NCBI RefSeq assembly: GCF_018603905.1
Contig: NZ_JAHFZZ010000018.1
Location: 27,054 to 91,053, forward strand
Direction of reading: 5' to 3'
Length of the DNA stretch: 64,000 nucleotides
Source: Nonomuraea sp. NEAU-A123
Lineage (GTDB): Bacteria > Actinomycetota > Actinomycetes > Streptosporangiales > Streptosporangiaceae
The translations under genes were made by a program, and so were the position numbers. Positions 53,539 through 61,800 of the stretch are shown piece by piece. The notes beneath the pieces are model-generated. The model was not told the DNA's origin. It did not search any database and worked only from the letters and a program-made list of their open reading frames with translations. Within the stretch, counting starts at the first letter, position 1, and every line of letters starts with the position of its first letter.

Positions 53539-54144
53539 TCACCCTTGGGAGCCGTCGGCGGACAGGGAGTCCAGCCAGCCGACCAGGCGGGCGCACTGCC
53601 GCGTCATGATGTCGGGGTCGCGCAGGGCGTTGGCCAGCAACGACATGCCCTGGTAGGCGCCCACCAGGGTCAGGGCGAGCCCGTCGGGATCAGGCAGCCC
53701 GAGCTCGCGGAACTGGCGTTCGGCCCAGTCCAGCAGCACCCGGATGGCCTTGCCCGCCGCCACGTCCAGGCCGCCCTCGGTGCGCTTGTCCAGCTCGGCG
53801 GCCAGCGTCCCGGTCGGGCAGCCGTAGCGGGCCGCGAGCTCGCGCTGACCGGCCCATGCCTCCACGAGCCCCTTGAGCCGCTCCCTCGGGTCGCCAAGAT
53901 TGTCCAGGTGGCCGGTGAGCAGGCCCAGTTGCCGGACGTGCTCGGTGAGCGCGGCCGCGACCAGATCGTCCTTGGTCTTGAAGTAGTAGTACACGTTGCC
54001 CACCGGGACGTCGGCGGCGTGGGCGATGTCGGCGATGGTGGTGCGTTCCGCGCCCTGCTGGTGCACGACCCGGGCGGCGGCGGCCATCAGCCGCTGCCGC
54101 TTGGCGGACGCGGCCTGCACCCGGGAGTTTTTCGAGTCAGTCAC
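53539..54144 (-). CDS. TetR-family regulator
   Basis: 201 residues from GTG 54144. HTH: LMAAAARVVHQQGAERTTIA, DIAHAADVPVGNVYYYFKTK, closest to the class with GNVYYYF that usually controls NADH/SDR or efflux genes. C-terminal domain AWAGQRELAARYGCPTGTLA is the TetR_C_11 type. A repeat TAACTAACTATAGG abuts the start codon and may be its site. The following gene converges with a 10-base gap from the response regulator. Confidence 0.92.
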   Translation of the reverse strand: MTDSKNSRVQAASAKRQRLMAAAARVVHQQGAERTTIADIAHAADVPVGNVYYYFKTKDDLVAAALTEHVRQLGLLTGHLDNLGDPRERLKGLVEAWAGQRELAARYGCPTGTLAAELDKRTEGGLDVAAGKAIRVLLDWAERQFRELGLPDPDGLALTLVGAYQGMSLLANALRDPDIMTRQCARLVGWLDSLSADGSQG

Positions 54145-54211
54145 CTAACTAACTATAGGCGCTGGGCGGCAAGGTCCACCCCCTGCCGCGCAGACAGGTG
54201 CGGGACCGCTG

Positions 54212-55069
54212 TCAGATCCTGCGTCTGGTACGGCGGGCCGCCACCGCCGAAGCGACCACCAGCAGGGTGAGCAGCCCCCAGTAGGCGAAGCCCTTCCTGC
54301 CGTGCGCGGGCAGGTTCTCCGCCAAATAGGCCAGGCCCGGGATCATATAGATGGCGGCGGCGAGAGACCACCTGGCGTCCTTGGCCGCCACGGTGGCCCA
54401 GAGCACGGCGCTCAGCGCCAGCACCTCCACGCCCGAGCGGAACAGCAACCAGGGCAGTTCCTCCTCGAAGGAGAAGTCCACGAACTGCAGCATCCAGCAG
54501 GACACCGGGATGAGCAGCCACAACCACGACCGCGCGGGCAGCGCCTTCCCACGCCGTCCTATGGCGAGGATGGCCAGCCCGGCCACGATCACCACGTGGG
54601 GGACCACGTTCGACGTCTCGACGTAGGCCGGCCCGAAACGGGGGACGCCCATCCGGGCCGCGAGGCCGCTGGCCTGGACGACGGCCACGATCGCGAGCGG
54701 CAGCGCCAGCCGCAGCCAGCCTCGGGTGAGCGCCACCAGCAGCAGGATCGCGAGCGCGATCCAGATCGGCCGGATCAGGTGGGGCAGGACGTCGACCTTC
54801 ATGGCGTAGGTGGTCGTCGCCACGGCCAGCACACCGAGATGCAGGCCGTCCACCCACCAGGGCGCGCGGGACCTGGCGTCTCTGGCGTGGGCGGCGAAGC
54901 CGCCGGCCAGGAGCGGGAGCGCTTCGCGGATCGCCGGCCGGCGGGTCTCCGGGTCGGCTGCCTCCATCAGCGTGCTGAGGAGTTCCTCGCCGTGCTGCTC
55001 CCGGTAGGTCCGGGGATAGGCCCTCAGCAGGCGGCGGTAGCGTTGTTCGAGCGTGGCGGAGTCGTTCAC
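54212..55069 (-). CDS. Polytopic membrane protein, PadR-coupled
   Basis: 285 residues from GTG 55069, which overlaps the PadR stop (GTGA). Starts TLEQRYRRLLRAYPRTYREQ then HGEELLSTLMEAADPETRRP, a domain found at the N terminus of many actinobacterial proteins next to PadR genes. About seven to eight transmembrane segments follow (LGVLAVATTTYAM, WIALAILLLVALT, VVIVAGLAILAI). Function unknown; the pair is a conserved PadR/membrane operon. Confidence 0.9.
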   Translation of the reverse strand: MNDSATLEQRYRRLLRAYPRTYREQHGEELLSTLMEAADPETRRPAIREALPLLAGGFAAHARDARSRAPWWVDGLHLGVLAVATTTYAMKVDVLPHLIRPIWIALAILLLVALTRGWLRLALPLAIVAVVQASGLAARMGVPRFGPAYVETSNVVPHVVIVAGLAILAIGRRGKALPARSWLWLLIPVSCWMLQFVDFSFEEELPWLLFRSGVEVLALSAVLWATVAAKDARWSLAAAIYMIPGLAYLAENLPAHGRKGFAYWGLLTLLVVASAVAARRTRRRI

Positions 55070-55377
55070 GTGCCCATCACCATGATCTGGCTGGTCACGA
55101 CGGCCGCGGCGCTCTGGAGCCGCACGGCCTCCGCGCGCACCGCGGCGGTGCCCTCTTCGGTGATCCGGTAGTAGCGTCTGGCCCGCCCGTCGACGATCTC
55201 CTCGCGGTCGATCACCACCAGTCCGGCCTCGGCGAGCCGATCGAGCGCGCCGTACAGGGTGCCGACGGCGAGCTTCATGCGTCCCGAGGACTGCTCGCCC
55301 GCGCGCTTGATGATCCCGTAGCCGTGGAGCGGCTTCTCCAGCAGTGCGGCGAGGATGAAATACGTCGCCTCTGTCAT
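55066..55377 (-). CDS. PadR-family transcriptional regulator
   Basis: 103 residues from ATG 55377; GTG 55386 would add three residues. Winged HTH TEATYFILAALLEKPLHGYG, IIKRAGEQSSGRMKLAVGTL, YGALDRLAEAGLVVIDREEI, then the short C-terminal dimer helix. The gene heads an operon with the membrane protein. A palindrome upstream is a likely autorepression site. Confidence 0.95.
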   Translation of the reverse strand: MTEATYFILAALLEKPLHGYGIIKRAGEQSSGRMKLAVGTLYGALDRLAEAGLVVIDREEIVDGRARRYYRITEEGTAAVRAEAVRLQSAAAVVTSQIMVMGT

Positions 55378-55395
55378 CTTGGTCACGCGGACAGC

Positions 55396-55416
55396 ATATA
55401 TCGAGCGTCGAAATAT
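55396..55416. promoter_or_regulatory. PadR operator-like site
   Basis: ATATATCGA-GCG-TCGAAATAT, near-perfect arms (8 of 9 pairs), 19 bases upstream of the PadR start; ATATATCG also recurs directly at 55413-55420. An AT-rich palindrome in very GC-rich DNA, in the position expected of autoregulation. Confidence 0.55.
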
Positions 55417-55425
55417 ATCGGCCGT

Positions 55426-56304
55426 TTAGCGGAGGAGGAGGTCGCGGAGGACCTTGGTGATGTCGGCGGGGGCTTCTTCGGCCATGAAGTGACCGCAGGT
55501 GACCGTGTCATGTCGCAGGTCGGGCGCCCAGGCGCGCCACCGGGCGGCCGCGTCGAAGCCGAGGGCGGCGCCCCAGTCCTGCTGGACCACGGTGACCGGC
55601 ATCCGCAGCCGGTGGCCGGCGTCCCGGTCGGCCTGGTCGTGGATGACGTCGATGCCGGCGGAGGCGCGGTAGTCGGCCACGATCGAGGGGACCGCGTCGC
55701 GGCAGGCGGCCAGGTAGGCGGCCCGGACCTCGGCGGGGATCGCCCGCGGGTCGGTGGCCCAGATGTCGAGGAAGTGGCCGAAGAAGGCGTCCGAGCCGGC
55801 GGCGATCAGCTTCTCGGGCAGGCCCGGCGGCTGGGCCATCAGGTAGAGGTGGAAGCCGACGGCGGCACTGGTGCCGTGCATCACGTCCCACATGTCCAGG
55901 GTCGGCAGGACGTCGAGGCAGGCCAGGTGCGTGATCGCCTCGGGGTGATCGAGGGCGGCGCGGAAGGCGACCAGGGCGCCGCGGTCGTGCCCGGCCAGCG
56001 CGAAGCGCTCATGTCCCAGCGCGCGGGCCAGGGCGACGACGTCGGCGGCCATGGTCCGCTTGGCGTAGGTGGTGCCGTCGGTCTCGGCGGGTTTGTCGCT
56101 GGCGCCGTAGCCGCGCAGGTCGGGGCAGATCACGGTGTGGTCGGCCGCGAGGTCGGCGGCGACGTGCCGCCACATCAGGTGGGTCTGCGGGAAGCCGTGC
56201 AGCAGTACGATCGGCGTGCCCGAGCCGGCGACGGCCGCGTTCAGGGCCACGCCGTCGGCGACGGGGACGCGCCGGTAGTCGAAGCCGGCGATGGCAGGCG
56301 TCAT
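55426..56304 (-). CDS. Alpha/beta hydrolase (fluoroacetate dehalogenase/epoxide hydrolase-like)
   Basis: 292 residues from ATG 56304. Oxyanion motif VLLHGFPQTHLMWRHVA; VICPDLRGYGASDKP; nucleophile Asp in LAGHDRGALVAFRAALDHP; general base His in TCGHFMAEEAPADI. Of fluoroacetate dehalogenases the HGFPQT, GHDRG and GHF-EEAP blocks are kept, but in the halide pocket the region aligned with H-W-Y reads FHLYLMAQPPG, so the Trp is Leu. Epoxide or haloalkane hydrolysis is possible; substrate undecided. Divergent from the SARP-like regulator. Confidence 0.88.
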   Translation of the reverse strand: MTPAIAGFDYRRVPVADGVALNAAVAGSGTPIVLLHGFPQTHLMWRHVAADLAADHTVICPDLRGYGASDKPAETDGTTYAKRTMAADVVALARALGHERFALAGHDRGALVAFRAALDHPEAITHLACLDVLPTLDMWDVMHGTSAAVGFHLYLMAQPPGLPEKLIAAGSDAFFGHFLDIWATDPRAIPAEVRAAYLAACRDAVPSIVADYRASAGIDVIHDQADRDAGHRLRMPVTVVQQDWGAALGFDAAARWRAWAPDLRHDTVTCGHFMAEEAPADITKVLRDLLLR

Positions 56305-56397
56305 GGTCGAGCCCTTTCCGTAGGTGAGCGGGTGTCCCCAGACTGCCGGGCGCCGATGAGCATCGGATGAGCGCGCTATAGCGTGGCCGGGGTGGCG

Positions 56398-58371
56398 ATG
56401 ACGCGGAAGGTGTTCGGGGTGCTGGGGCCGGTGACGGCCTGGGACGAAGCCGGGGGCGCGATCGCCTTGAAGGGGCCGCGGCACCGCGCGGTGCTGGCCC
56501 GGCTGATCGTCGCCCGCCGCCGCGTCGTCCCGGTCTCCCGCCTGGTCGAGGACCTGTGGCTCGATCCGCCGCCAGGCGCGGTGGGTGCGGTGCGCACCTT
56601 CGTGGCCGCGCTGCGCCGCGCGCTGGAGCCCGAGCGCCCGCCGCGCACCGCCGCCCGGCTGCTGGTCACCGAGGGGCCGGGGTACGCCCTGCGCACCGAG
56701 CCGGACGCGGTGGACGCCTGGCGGTTCGAGCAGGCGGTGGCCGCGACGCTGCCGCCCGAAGGTGTGCTCGCCCGGCTGGAGGAGGCGCTGGGATGGTGGC
56801 GCGGGCCCGCTTACGCCGAGTTCGCCGAGGAGGACTGGGCCCGGGCGGAGCGTTCCCGCCTGGCGGAGCTGCGGCTGCAGGCGGTGGAACGCCGGGCCGA
56901 GGCACGCCTGGCCCTGGGCCTCGCCGCCGAGGCGGTGCCGGATCTGGACGCGCACGTGGCCGAGCATCCCTGGCGCGAGGACGCGTGGCGGCTGCTGGCC
57001 CTCGCGCTGTACCGTACCGGCCGCCAGGGTGACGCGCTGGCGGTGCTGCGCCGGGCACGTACGCTCCTGGTCGAGCAGCTTGGGGTGGATCCGGGCCCGG
57101 CACTGCGCGGCCTGGAGACCGACATCCTGCACCAGTCCGGCCACCTCGACCCGGCCGGTGCGGCGGGCCGGGTGTGGGCGCAGACGGCCGCCGCCTATGA
57201 CCGGACCGTGGCATCCGGCGCCCGGGCGCGGCTGGAGTCGACGGTGGGCCTGCTGCGTAATCTGGCGGTGACCGGCGGCGGCGGTCTGGAGGCGGCCCGC
57301 CGGTATCGCGTGGCGGCCGTCGCCGCAGCGGAGGAACTGGGCGACGCGGAGCTGACCGCCCGCGTGATCGGCGCGTACGACGTACCGGCGATCTGGACCC
57401 GCTCGGACGACCCGGAACAGGCGGCCCAGATCGTGGCGGCGGCCGAACGCGCCCTGACCGCCCTCCCACCCGCCGCGCACCAGGCGGCGCGGGCCCGGCT
57501 GCTGGCCACGATCGCCCTGGAGTCGCGCGGCACCCGCGCGGAACGCGGACCTCAGGCAGCAGGGCAGGCGGAGGAGATCGCCCGCCGCCTGGACGATCCG
57601 GCGCTGCTGGCGTTCGCGCTCAACGGCGTGTTCATGCAGACCTTCCACCGGGCGGGTCTGGCGCCGCGCCGGGACGAGCTCGGCGCCGAGCTGGTCGCCC
57701 TGTCCACCCGGCATGGCCTGGTCACCTTCGAGGTGCTCGGGCACCTCATCCGCCTCCAAGCCCGCAGCGCGCTCGCCGACTTCCCCGGCGCCGACGAGCA
57801 CGCGGCCGCCGCCGACCGCCTGGCCGAACGGCACGAACTGCCGCTGGTGGGCGTGTTCGCCCAGTGGTACCGGGCACTGCGGCTCGCCGCCACCGAGCGG
57901 GCGCCGGTGGCGGAGGCGGTGGAGGCGGTGGAGGCGGCCTACCGGGACGCCGCCGCGCGGCTGGACGGCGCCGGCATGCCCGGGCTGCAGTCCGGGCTGT
58001 TGCCGCTCGCGCTGCTGTGCCTGCGTCTGCGGCACGCACGGCCCGCCCAGGCCGACGAGGGCATCGACTGGGGGCCCTACGAGCCGTGGACCCGTCCCCT
58101 GGTGCTGCTGGCCCAAGACCGCCCGGGCGAGGCCGCGGCGGCACTGCGCCTGATACCGGAACCGCCCCGCGACCTGCTGTACGAGGCGCTGTGGTGCCTC
58201 ACCGCGCGGGCGGCCATCGCCGTCGGCGACCGGGAGACGATGGAACGGGCCTACACCGAACTTCTCCCCGCGGCGGCGGAACTGGCGGGGGCGGGCAGCG
58301 GCCTGCTCACCCTGGGCCCGGTCTCCGAACACCTCGACGACCTCACCACCGCCCTCCGCCGCCCCCTGTGA
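56398..58371 (+). CDS. SARP/AfsR-family transcriptional regulator with BTAD and tetratricopeptide-like tail
   Basis: 657 residues from ATG 56398 (GGCCGGGGTGGC upstream). N-terminal OmpR-like DNA-binding domain (KVFGVLGPVTAWDEAGGAIA, RHRAVLARLIVARRRVVPVS, GAVRTFVAALRRALEPE), then the bacterial transcriptional activator domain (WWRGPAYAEFAEEDWARAER, DLDAHVAEHPWREDAWRLLA, GRQGDALAVLRRARTLLVEQ) and a helical tail of about 380 residues. There is no NB-ARC ATPase, unlike AfsR. The local target is likely the divergent hydrolase. Confidence 0.93.
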   Translation: MTRKVFGVLGPVTAWDEAGGAIALKGPRHRAVLARLIVARRRVVPVSRLVEDLWLDPPPGAVGAVRTFVAALRRALEPERPPRTAARLLVTEGPGYALRTEPDAVDAWRFEQAVAATLPPEGVLARLEEALGWWRGPAYAEFAEEDWARAERSRLAELRLQAVERRAEARLALGLAAEAVPDLDAHVAEHPWREDAWRLLALALYRTGRQGDALAVLRRARTLLVEQLGVDPGPALRGLETDILHQSGHLDPAGAAGRVWAQTAAAYDRTVASGARARLESTVGLLRNLAVTGGGGLEAARRYRVAAVAAAEELGDAELTARVIGAYDVPAIWTRSDDPEQAAQIVAAAERALTALPPAAHQAARARLLATIALESRGTRAERGPQAAGQAEEIARRLDDPALLAFALNGVFMQTFHRAGLAPRRDELGAELVALSTRHGLVTFEVLGHLIRLQARSALADFPGADEHAAAADRLAERHELPLVGVFAQWYRALRLAATERAPVAEAVEAVEAAYRDAAARLDGAGMPGLQSGLLPLALLCLRLRHARPAQADEGIDWGPYEPWTRPLVLLAQDRPGEAAAALRLIPEPPRDLLYEALWCLTARAAIAVGDRETMERAYTELLPAAAELAGAGSGLLTLGPVSEHLDDLTTALRRPL

Positions 58372-58408
58372 GCTCGCACCACACGCCCAACGCGCTTGGG
58401 GATGGCGT

Positions 58409-59653
58409 TCATGAGGTCTTCGCGGGTCCCGCGGCCCGTGCGGGGCCGGCGCCGAAGGCGTCCGCGCACAACTGGGCGAACCAGCCCACCCCCGGCAGCA
58501 GGAGCAGCCAGCCGAGCAGCGCCCAGCCCAGGTGGAGGTGCTGGGCCACGTGGGCGAAGGCAGCCACTCCCTGGGCGCGCAGCCCGTCGGCGCGTTCGTA
58601 GGTCATCCGGCGCAGGCCGTGCGGATAGCCCTCGGCGGGCCGAATCCGCAGCGAGACCGGCCGCCGGTGCGCGATCCAACGGCCGAGTGCGCCGCATCGC
58701 TCGCAGGTCGCGGCCACGTAGACGTCGGCGTGCGGCATGCCGGTGTAGGGGCGGAGCCGGGGCAACCAGGGGCGTACCTGATCACGATAGGTCGCCCAGT
58801 CCCGGCCGTACCGCGTGGCAAGGTATGTCCCTTCGTGCCAAGAAGCCAGCCCAGCACCGTAGGCGACGCAGATCGCCGCAGCGGCGGCGAACCGGAGGTC
58901 GAAGACCGCGAGCACCAGGTAGGCGCCCGCCATGGATGCCTGCATGGGATTGCGCAGGTAGGCGTACGGGCCGCTCGTGACGAGCCGTTTCGGCGGGTCG
59001 TACGGCAGCGGCGTCCCTCCCCCGGCGGCGGCGAACTCGCGGACGGCGGCCAGACCGAACAGCAGCGGCACGGCGAGGACCTGGGCCAGCAGCCCGATCA
59101 CCCACTCGGGCTGCCGCCACACGCCGGTGAGCGCGACGGGCGCGCCGAGCATGAGCCCGCCCGCGAGGACCACCTGAAGCGGCGCGCGCCAGGCGAGCCG
59201 GCGGTCCGCGGCGGTCCACCGGGCCATCAGCAGGCCGGGCAGCAGGCAGAGCGCGATCGCGACGGCCTCGCCGTACAGCCAGCCGTGCCCCAGCACCACG
59301 ACCGGCTCGGCCGGCGGCATTACGCCCAGGTCCAGCCAGGCGAACCCGGCCAGGACCAGAGGGAGCGGGTAGGCGCGCGCCGTGTGCGCGGGCAGCGCCC
59401 CCCACAGCAACGCCCAGCCCAGCAGCAGATCGACGGGGATGCCCGCGACGACGGCGCCGTCGGCGGCGAACCGCCACCAGCCCGCGTACGGGGCGAGGAC
59501 GTTCACGATCGCGAGGGTGAGCAGATTCCACGCCGTGGCCAGGATCATCGCGGCGATGTCCCGCTCCCCCGGCCGCCGTACGGCCGCCGCGATCCAGACG
59601 GCGGCCATCGGGCCGAAGAGCGCGACGCCGCGGATCAGCGTGGGGTCGTTCAT
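58409..59653 (-). CDS. Isoprenylcysteine-methyltransferase-like protein fused to a DCC-like domain
   Basis: 414 residues. Residues 1-~310: about eight membrane helices; the end holds RLVTSGPYAYLRNPMQASMA and TRYGRDWATYRDQVRPWLPR, landmarks of ICMT/phospholipid methyltransferases. Residues ~325-414: VYVAATCERCGALGRWIAHR (CxxC), then RMTYERADGLRAQGVAAFAH and WALLGWLLLLPGVGWFAQL, a layout like DCC (DUF393) thiol oxidoreductases. The first part probably methylates a lipid or thiol, the second carries a redox-active Cys pair. I know of no such fusion. Overlaps the next gene by 4 bases. Confidence 0.8.
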   Translation of the reverse strand: MNDPTLIRGVALFGPMAAVWIAAAVRRPGERDIAAMILATAWNLLTLAIVNVLAPYAGWWRFAADGAVVAGIPVDLLLGWALLWGALPAHTARAYPLPLVLAGFAWLDLGVMPPAEPVVVLGHGWLYGEAVAIALCLLPGLLMARWTAADRRLAWRAPLQVVLAGGLMLGAPVALTGVWRQPEWVIGLLAQVLAVPLLFGLAAVREFAAAGGGTPLPYDPPKRLVTSGPYAYLRNPMQASMAGAYLVLAVFDLRFAAAAAICVAYGAGLASWHEGTYLATRYGRDWATYRDQVRPWLPRLRPYTGMPHADVYVAATCERCGALGRWIAHRRPVSLRIRPAEGYPHGLRRMTYERADGLRAQGVAAFAHVAQHLHLGWALLGWLLLLPGVGWFAQLCADAFGAGPARAAGPAKTS

Positions 59654-60534
59654 GAGGTGAAGGTCTTGGCCAGGTAGCCGGCCGCCTCGGAGACCGCGTA
59701 GCGCTGGAGCGGGCCGAAGTACCAGCCCGGGTCGAAGGTACGACGATAGCCGAGGGTCAGCCTCAGGTCGCCGCTTCGCCAGTCGAACGTCGCCCGGCGC
59801 AGGTCCATCCAGCGGGCGAGGGTGGTGTCCGCCACCACGGCGAACACGACCCGTCCGGGCGAGCGCTCGCTCACGCGCAGGGTCATGGACCGAGGTTCGA
59901 GGGGAGCGCCGATGCCCAGTGAGCGGCGCGGCGTGAAGATGATCTTCCGGGTGTCGCCGACGGCCAGTCCGGTGCCTTCGGCCCGTAACGGCCGGGGGAA
60001 GCCGAGTGCCAGGAACCGCGACTCCACCGGCCCGAATCGTGGTTCGGCGGCCAGCGCCCGTTCGACGTCCGTGGTTCCCGTGGCCTGGGTGACGCTGACC
60101 TCGTTGTCACGGGGCAGCGAGGCCGCGGTGCCCTCCAGCATGGCGGCGATGAGGAGCGGCGCGATGAGGAGGTTCATCCGCCCGTTGCCATCGCGGCGCC
60201 TGCCGTGATCGATGAACAACCCGACCACCGCGCCGACGAGGTAGAACAGCGGCGCGGCCATGACCAAGCAGACGATCCCCTCGCCGAGCAGCGGGCCGGC
60301 CAGGGCCAGCGCCACGGTGATGGACGCCATGACCATCCCGGTCGTGCTGCGGGCCCGCGCGGTGAGGGCGACGGTGATGGCGATCACGGCCGGGAGGCCG
60401 ATGTAGAACAACGCCGTCTGCTCCAGATGCCCCTCGTGCAGAACTCTGTGGAGCAACATCGCCGCGAACAGCGCGGCCAGCACCCCGGCCAGCGTGCGCC
60501 GCGCTCTCAGCTGCGGTTGGCGTTCAGGCTCCAC
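59650..60534 (-). CDS. Membrane protein with soluble C-terminal domain
   Basis: 294 residues from GTG 60534 (AAGAGG 5 bases upstream); GTG 60540 adds two residues. N-terminal ~145 residues hold five hydrophobic helices (TLAGVLAALFAAMLL, LFYIGLPAVIAITVAL, CLVMAAPLFYLVGAVVG). The C-terminal part is soluble with beta strands and resembles a START-like or SRPBCC ligand pocket (RVSERSPGRVVFAVVADTT, TFDPGWYFGPLQRYAVSEAA). Function unknown. Co-transcribed with the methyltransferase fusion and divergent from TetR. Confidence 0.8.
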   Translation of the reverse strand: MEPERQPQLRARRTLAGVLAALFAAMLLHRVLHEGHLEQTALFYIGLPAVIAITVALTARARSTTGMVMASITVALALAGPLLGEGIVCLVMAAPLFYLVGAVVGLFIDHGRRRDGNGRMNLLIAPLLIAAMLEGTAASLPRDNEVSVTQATGTTDVERALAAEPRFGPVESRFLALGFPRPLRAEGTGLAVGDTRKIIFTPRRSLGIGAPLEPRSMTLRVSERSPGRVVFAVVADTTLARWMDLRRATFDWRSGDLRLTLGYRRTFDPGWYFGPLQRYAVSEAAGYLAKTFTS

Positions 60535-60543
60535 ACGCACCTC

Positions 60544-60573
60544 TTAATCGAGAGATTTAATCAGGTGATTAAA
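60544..60573. promoter_or_regulatory. Paired TetR operators
   Basis: TTTAATC-AGGT-GATTAAA (60556-60573) is a perfect inverted repeat. TTAATC-GAGA-GATTTA at 60544-60559 repeats the same layout with one mismatch, sharing bases with the first. Both lie between the divergent membrane gene and TetR; this is a strong signature of TetR dimers on both faces. Confidence 0.65.
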
Positions 60574-60615
60574 CTGTACGATGAGGACGCGGGACTCTGT
60601 CAAGCGGGGGTGCGG

Positions 60616-61266
60616 GTGGCCGGAAAGCAACAGTCGGGTGCGGAGACCCGCGACCGGCTCATCGACGCCGCGGCCGAGACGATACGGAGCCAGGGATACG
60701 CCGGCACCAGCGCGCGGGCCATCGCCAAGGCCGCGGAGGTCAACTCGGCGCTGGTCTTCTATCACTTCGGCGGCGTCGACGCGCTGCTGCTCGCCGCGCT
60801 GGACCGGTCATCGGAGCAGCGCATGGCGACCTACCGGCAGGCCGTGGAGAAGGCCGGGAACCTCGAGGAACTGGTCCAGACCGCGAGCGAGATCTACCGG
60901 GCCGACCTCGAAGGCGGGCACATCACCCTCTTCTCCGAAATGGTCGGCGCGAGCATCGCCCGGCCCGAACTCCGCGCGGAGATCACCGCCCGGTCCGAGC
61001 CCTGGATCGACTTCATCGAGCAGGCCCTGGACCGGGTCATCGGGGGGTCGCCCCTGGCCAAACTGCTGCCACCGCGCGATCTCGCGTACGCGGCGATCAC
61101 GTTCTACCTCGGCGTCAACCTCTTCACCCACCTCGACGCCGACCGCACCCGGACCGAGGCCCTGTTCAACCTGGCCGAACGGGTGGCGCCCCGCGCGAGG
61201 CTGCTCACCATGCGCCTCCCCGGCCGCCGCAAGCCGGGGTCGACGCCGAAGGCTGTTACGGAATGA
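60616..61266 (+). CDS. TetR-family regulator
   Basis: 216 residues from GTG 60616 (GGGGG 5 bases upstream). HTH: DRLIDAAAETIRSQGYAGTS, ARAIAKAAEVNSALVFYHFG. C-terminal domain begins LLAALDRSSEQRMATYRQAV. The operators above are placed to control it and the leftward pair. Its last 11 bases overlap the end of the convergent secreted-protein gene. Confidence 0.93.
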   Translation: MAGKQQSGAETRDRLIDAAAETIRSQGYAGTSARAIAKAAEVNSALVFYHFGGVDALLLAALDRSSEQRMATYRQAVEKAGNLEELVQTASEIYRADLEGGHITLFSEMVGASIARPELRAEITARSEPWIDFIEQALDRVIGGSPLAKLLPPRDLAYAAITFYLGVNLFTHLDADRTRTEALFNLAERVAPRARLLTMRLPGRRKPGSTPKAVTE

Positions 61267-61675
61267 CGATGGAGAATGCCCGGTCTTCCCACTTATTTGG
61301 CATTCCGGTAATGACCAGGAAAGTGTCCGTTCGGGTACCGCAGGTGGGGTCAGGCCACATTGACACCCGGATTCCGTACTCGAATGACGTGTACTGCAGA
61401 GTGGCCGACGGAACAAGCCTCGTGACGTCCAGTTCCTTGTCCGCCAACTCGACGCAGTAGCGCCCGGTGGCAGGCTTCGTGACCGACGCGATTCCCTTGG
61501 CCCGGTTGATGCTTCCGTCGGCGTTGACCACGGCCGCCGCCTGCGCGTACGGGGCCGTCACCTTGGTCGGGGCGGCGATGGTCGCCGCCGCGGCCCCGGC
61601 GCCCGCGACCGCCACGACGAGGCCGGCCGCCGCGCTTGCCCAGACAAAAGCGCGTACCTTCTTGTTCTCAAGCAT
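61256..61675 (-). CDS. Small secreted protein
   Basis: 139 residues from ATG 61675. Basic start (ENKKVRAF), hydrophobic AAAGLVVAVAGAGAAAATI and Ala-rich cleavage area near AQAAA. Mature part: ASVTKPATGRYCVELADKEL, then SATLQYTSFEYGIRVSMWPD and CGTRTDTFLVITGMPNKWED. Two Cys may form a disulfide. No family recognised; similar to short Streptosporangiales secreted proteins that follow the pattern VTKPxTGxYCV. Confidence 0.8.
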   Translation of the reverse strand: MLENKKVRAFVWASAAAGLVVAVAGAGAAAATIAAPTKVTAPYAQAAAVVNADGSINRAKGIASVTKPATGRYCVELADKELDVTRLVPSATLQYTSFEYGIRVSMWPDPTCGTRTDTFLVITGMPNKWEDRAFSIVIP

Positions 61676-61800
61676 GCCATTCCCTTTTCGAGAGCACTGA
61701 AGTCACGCATGAATATGCAGCACGTCTCGATGGCCCCGTGTGCATCGCGGGTGGTGGCGAGGTAAAAGTAGTGAATTACGGAGTTGGTCGCCGTGGAGGT

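Noticed and set aside
56305-58332. Open minus-strand extension of the alpha/beta hydrolase
   Set aside because: The true ATG at 56304 gives the known hydrolase start; upstream the frame is antisense to the SARP-like gene and lacks motifs.
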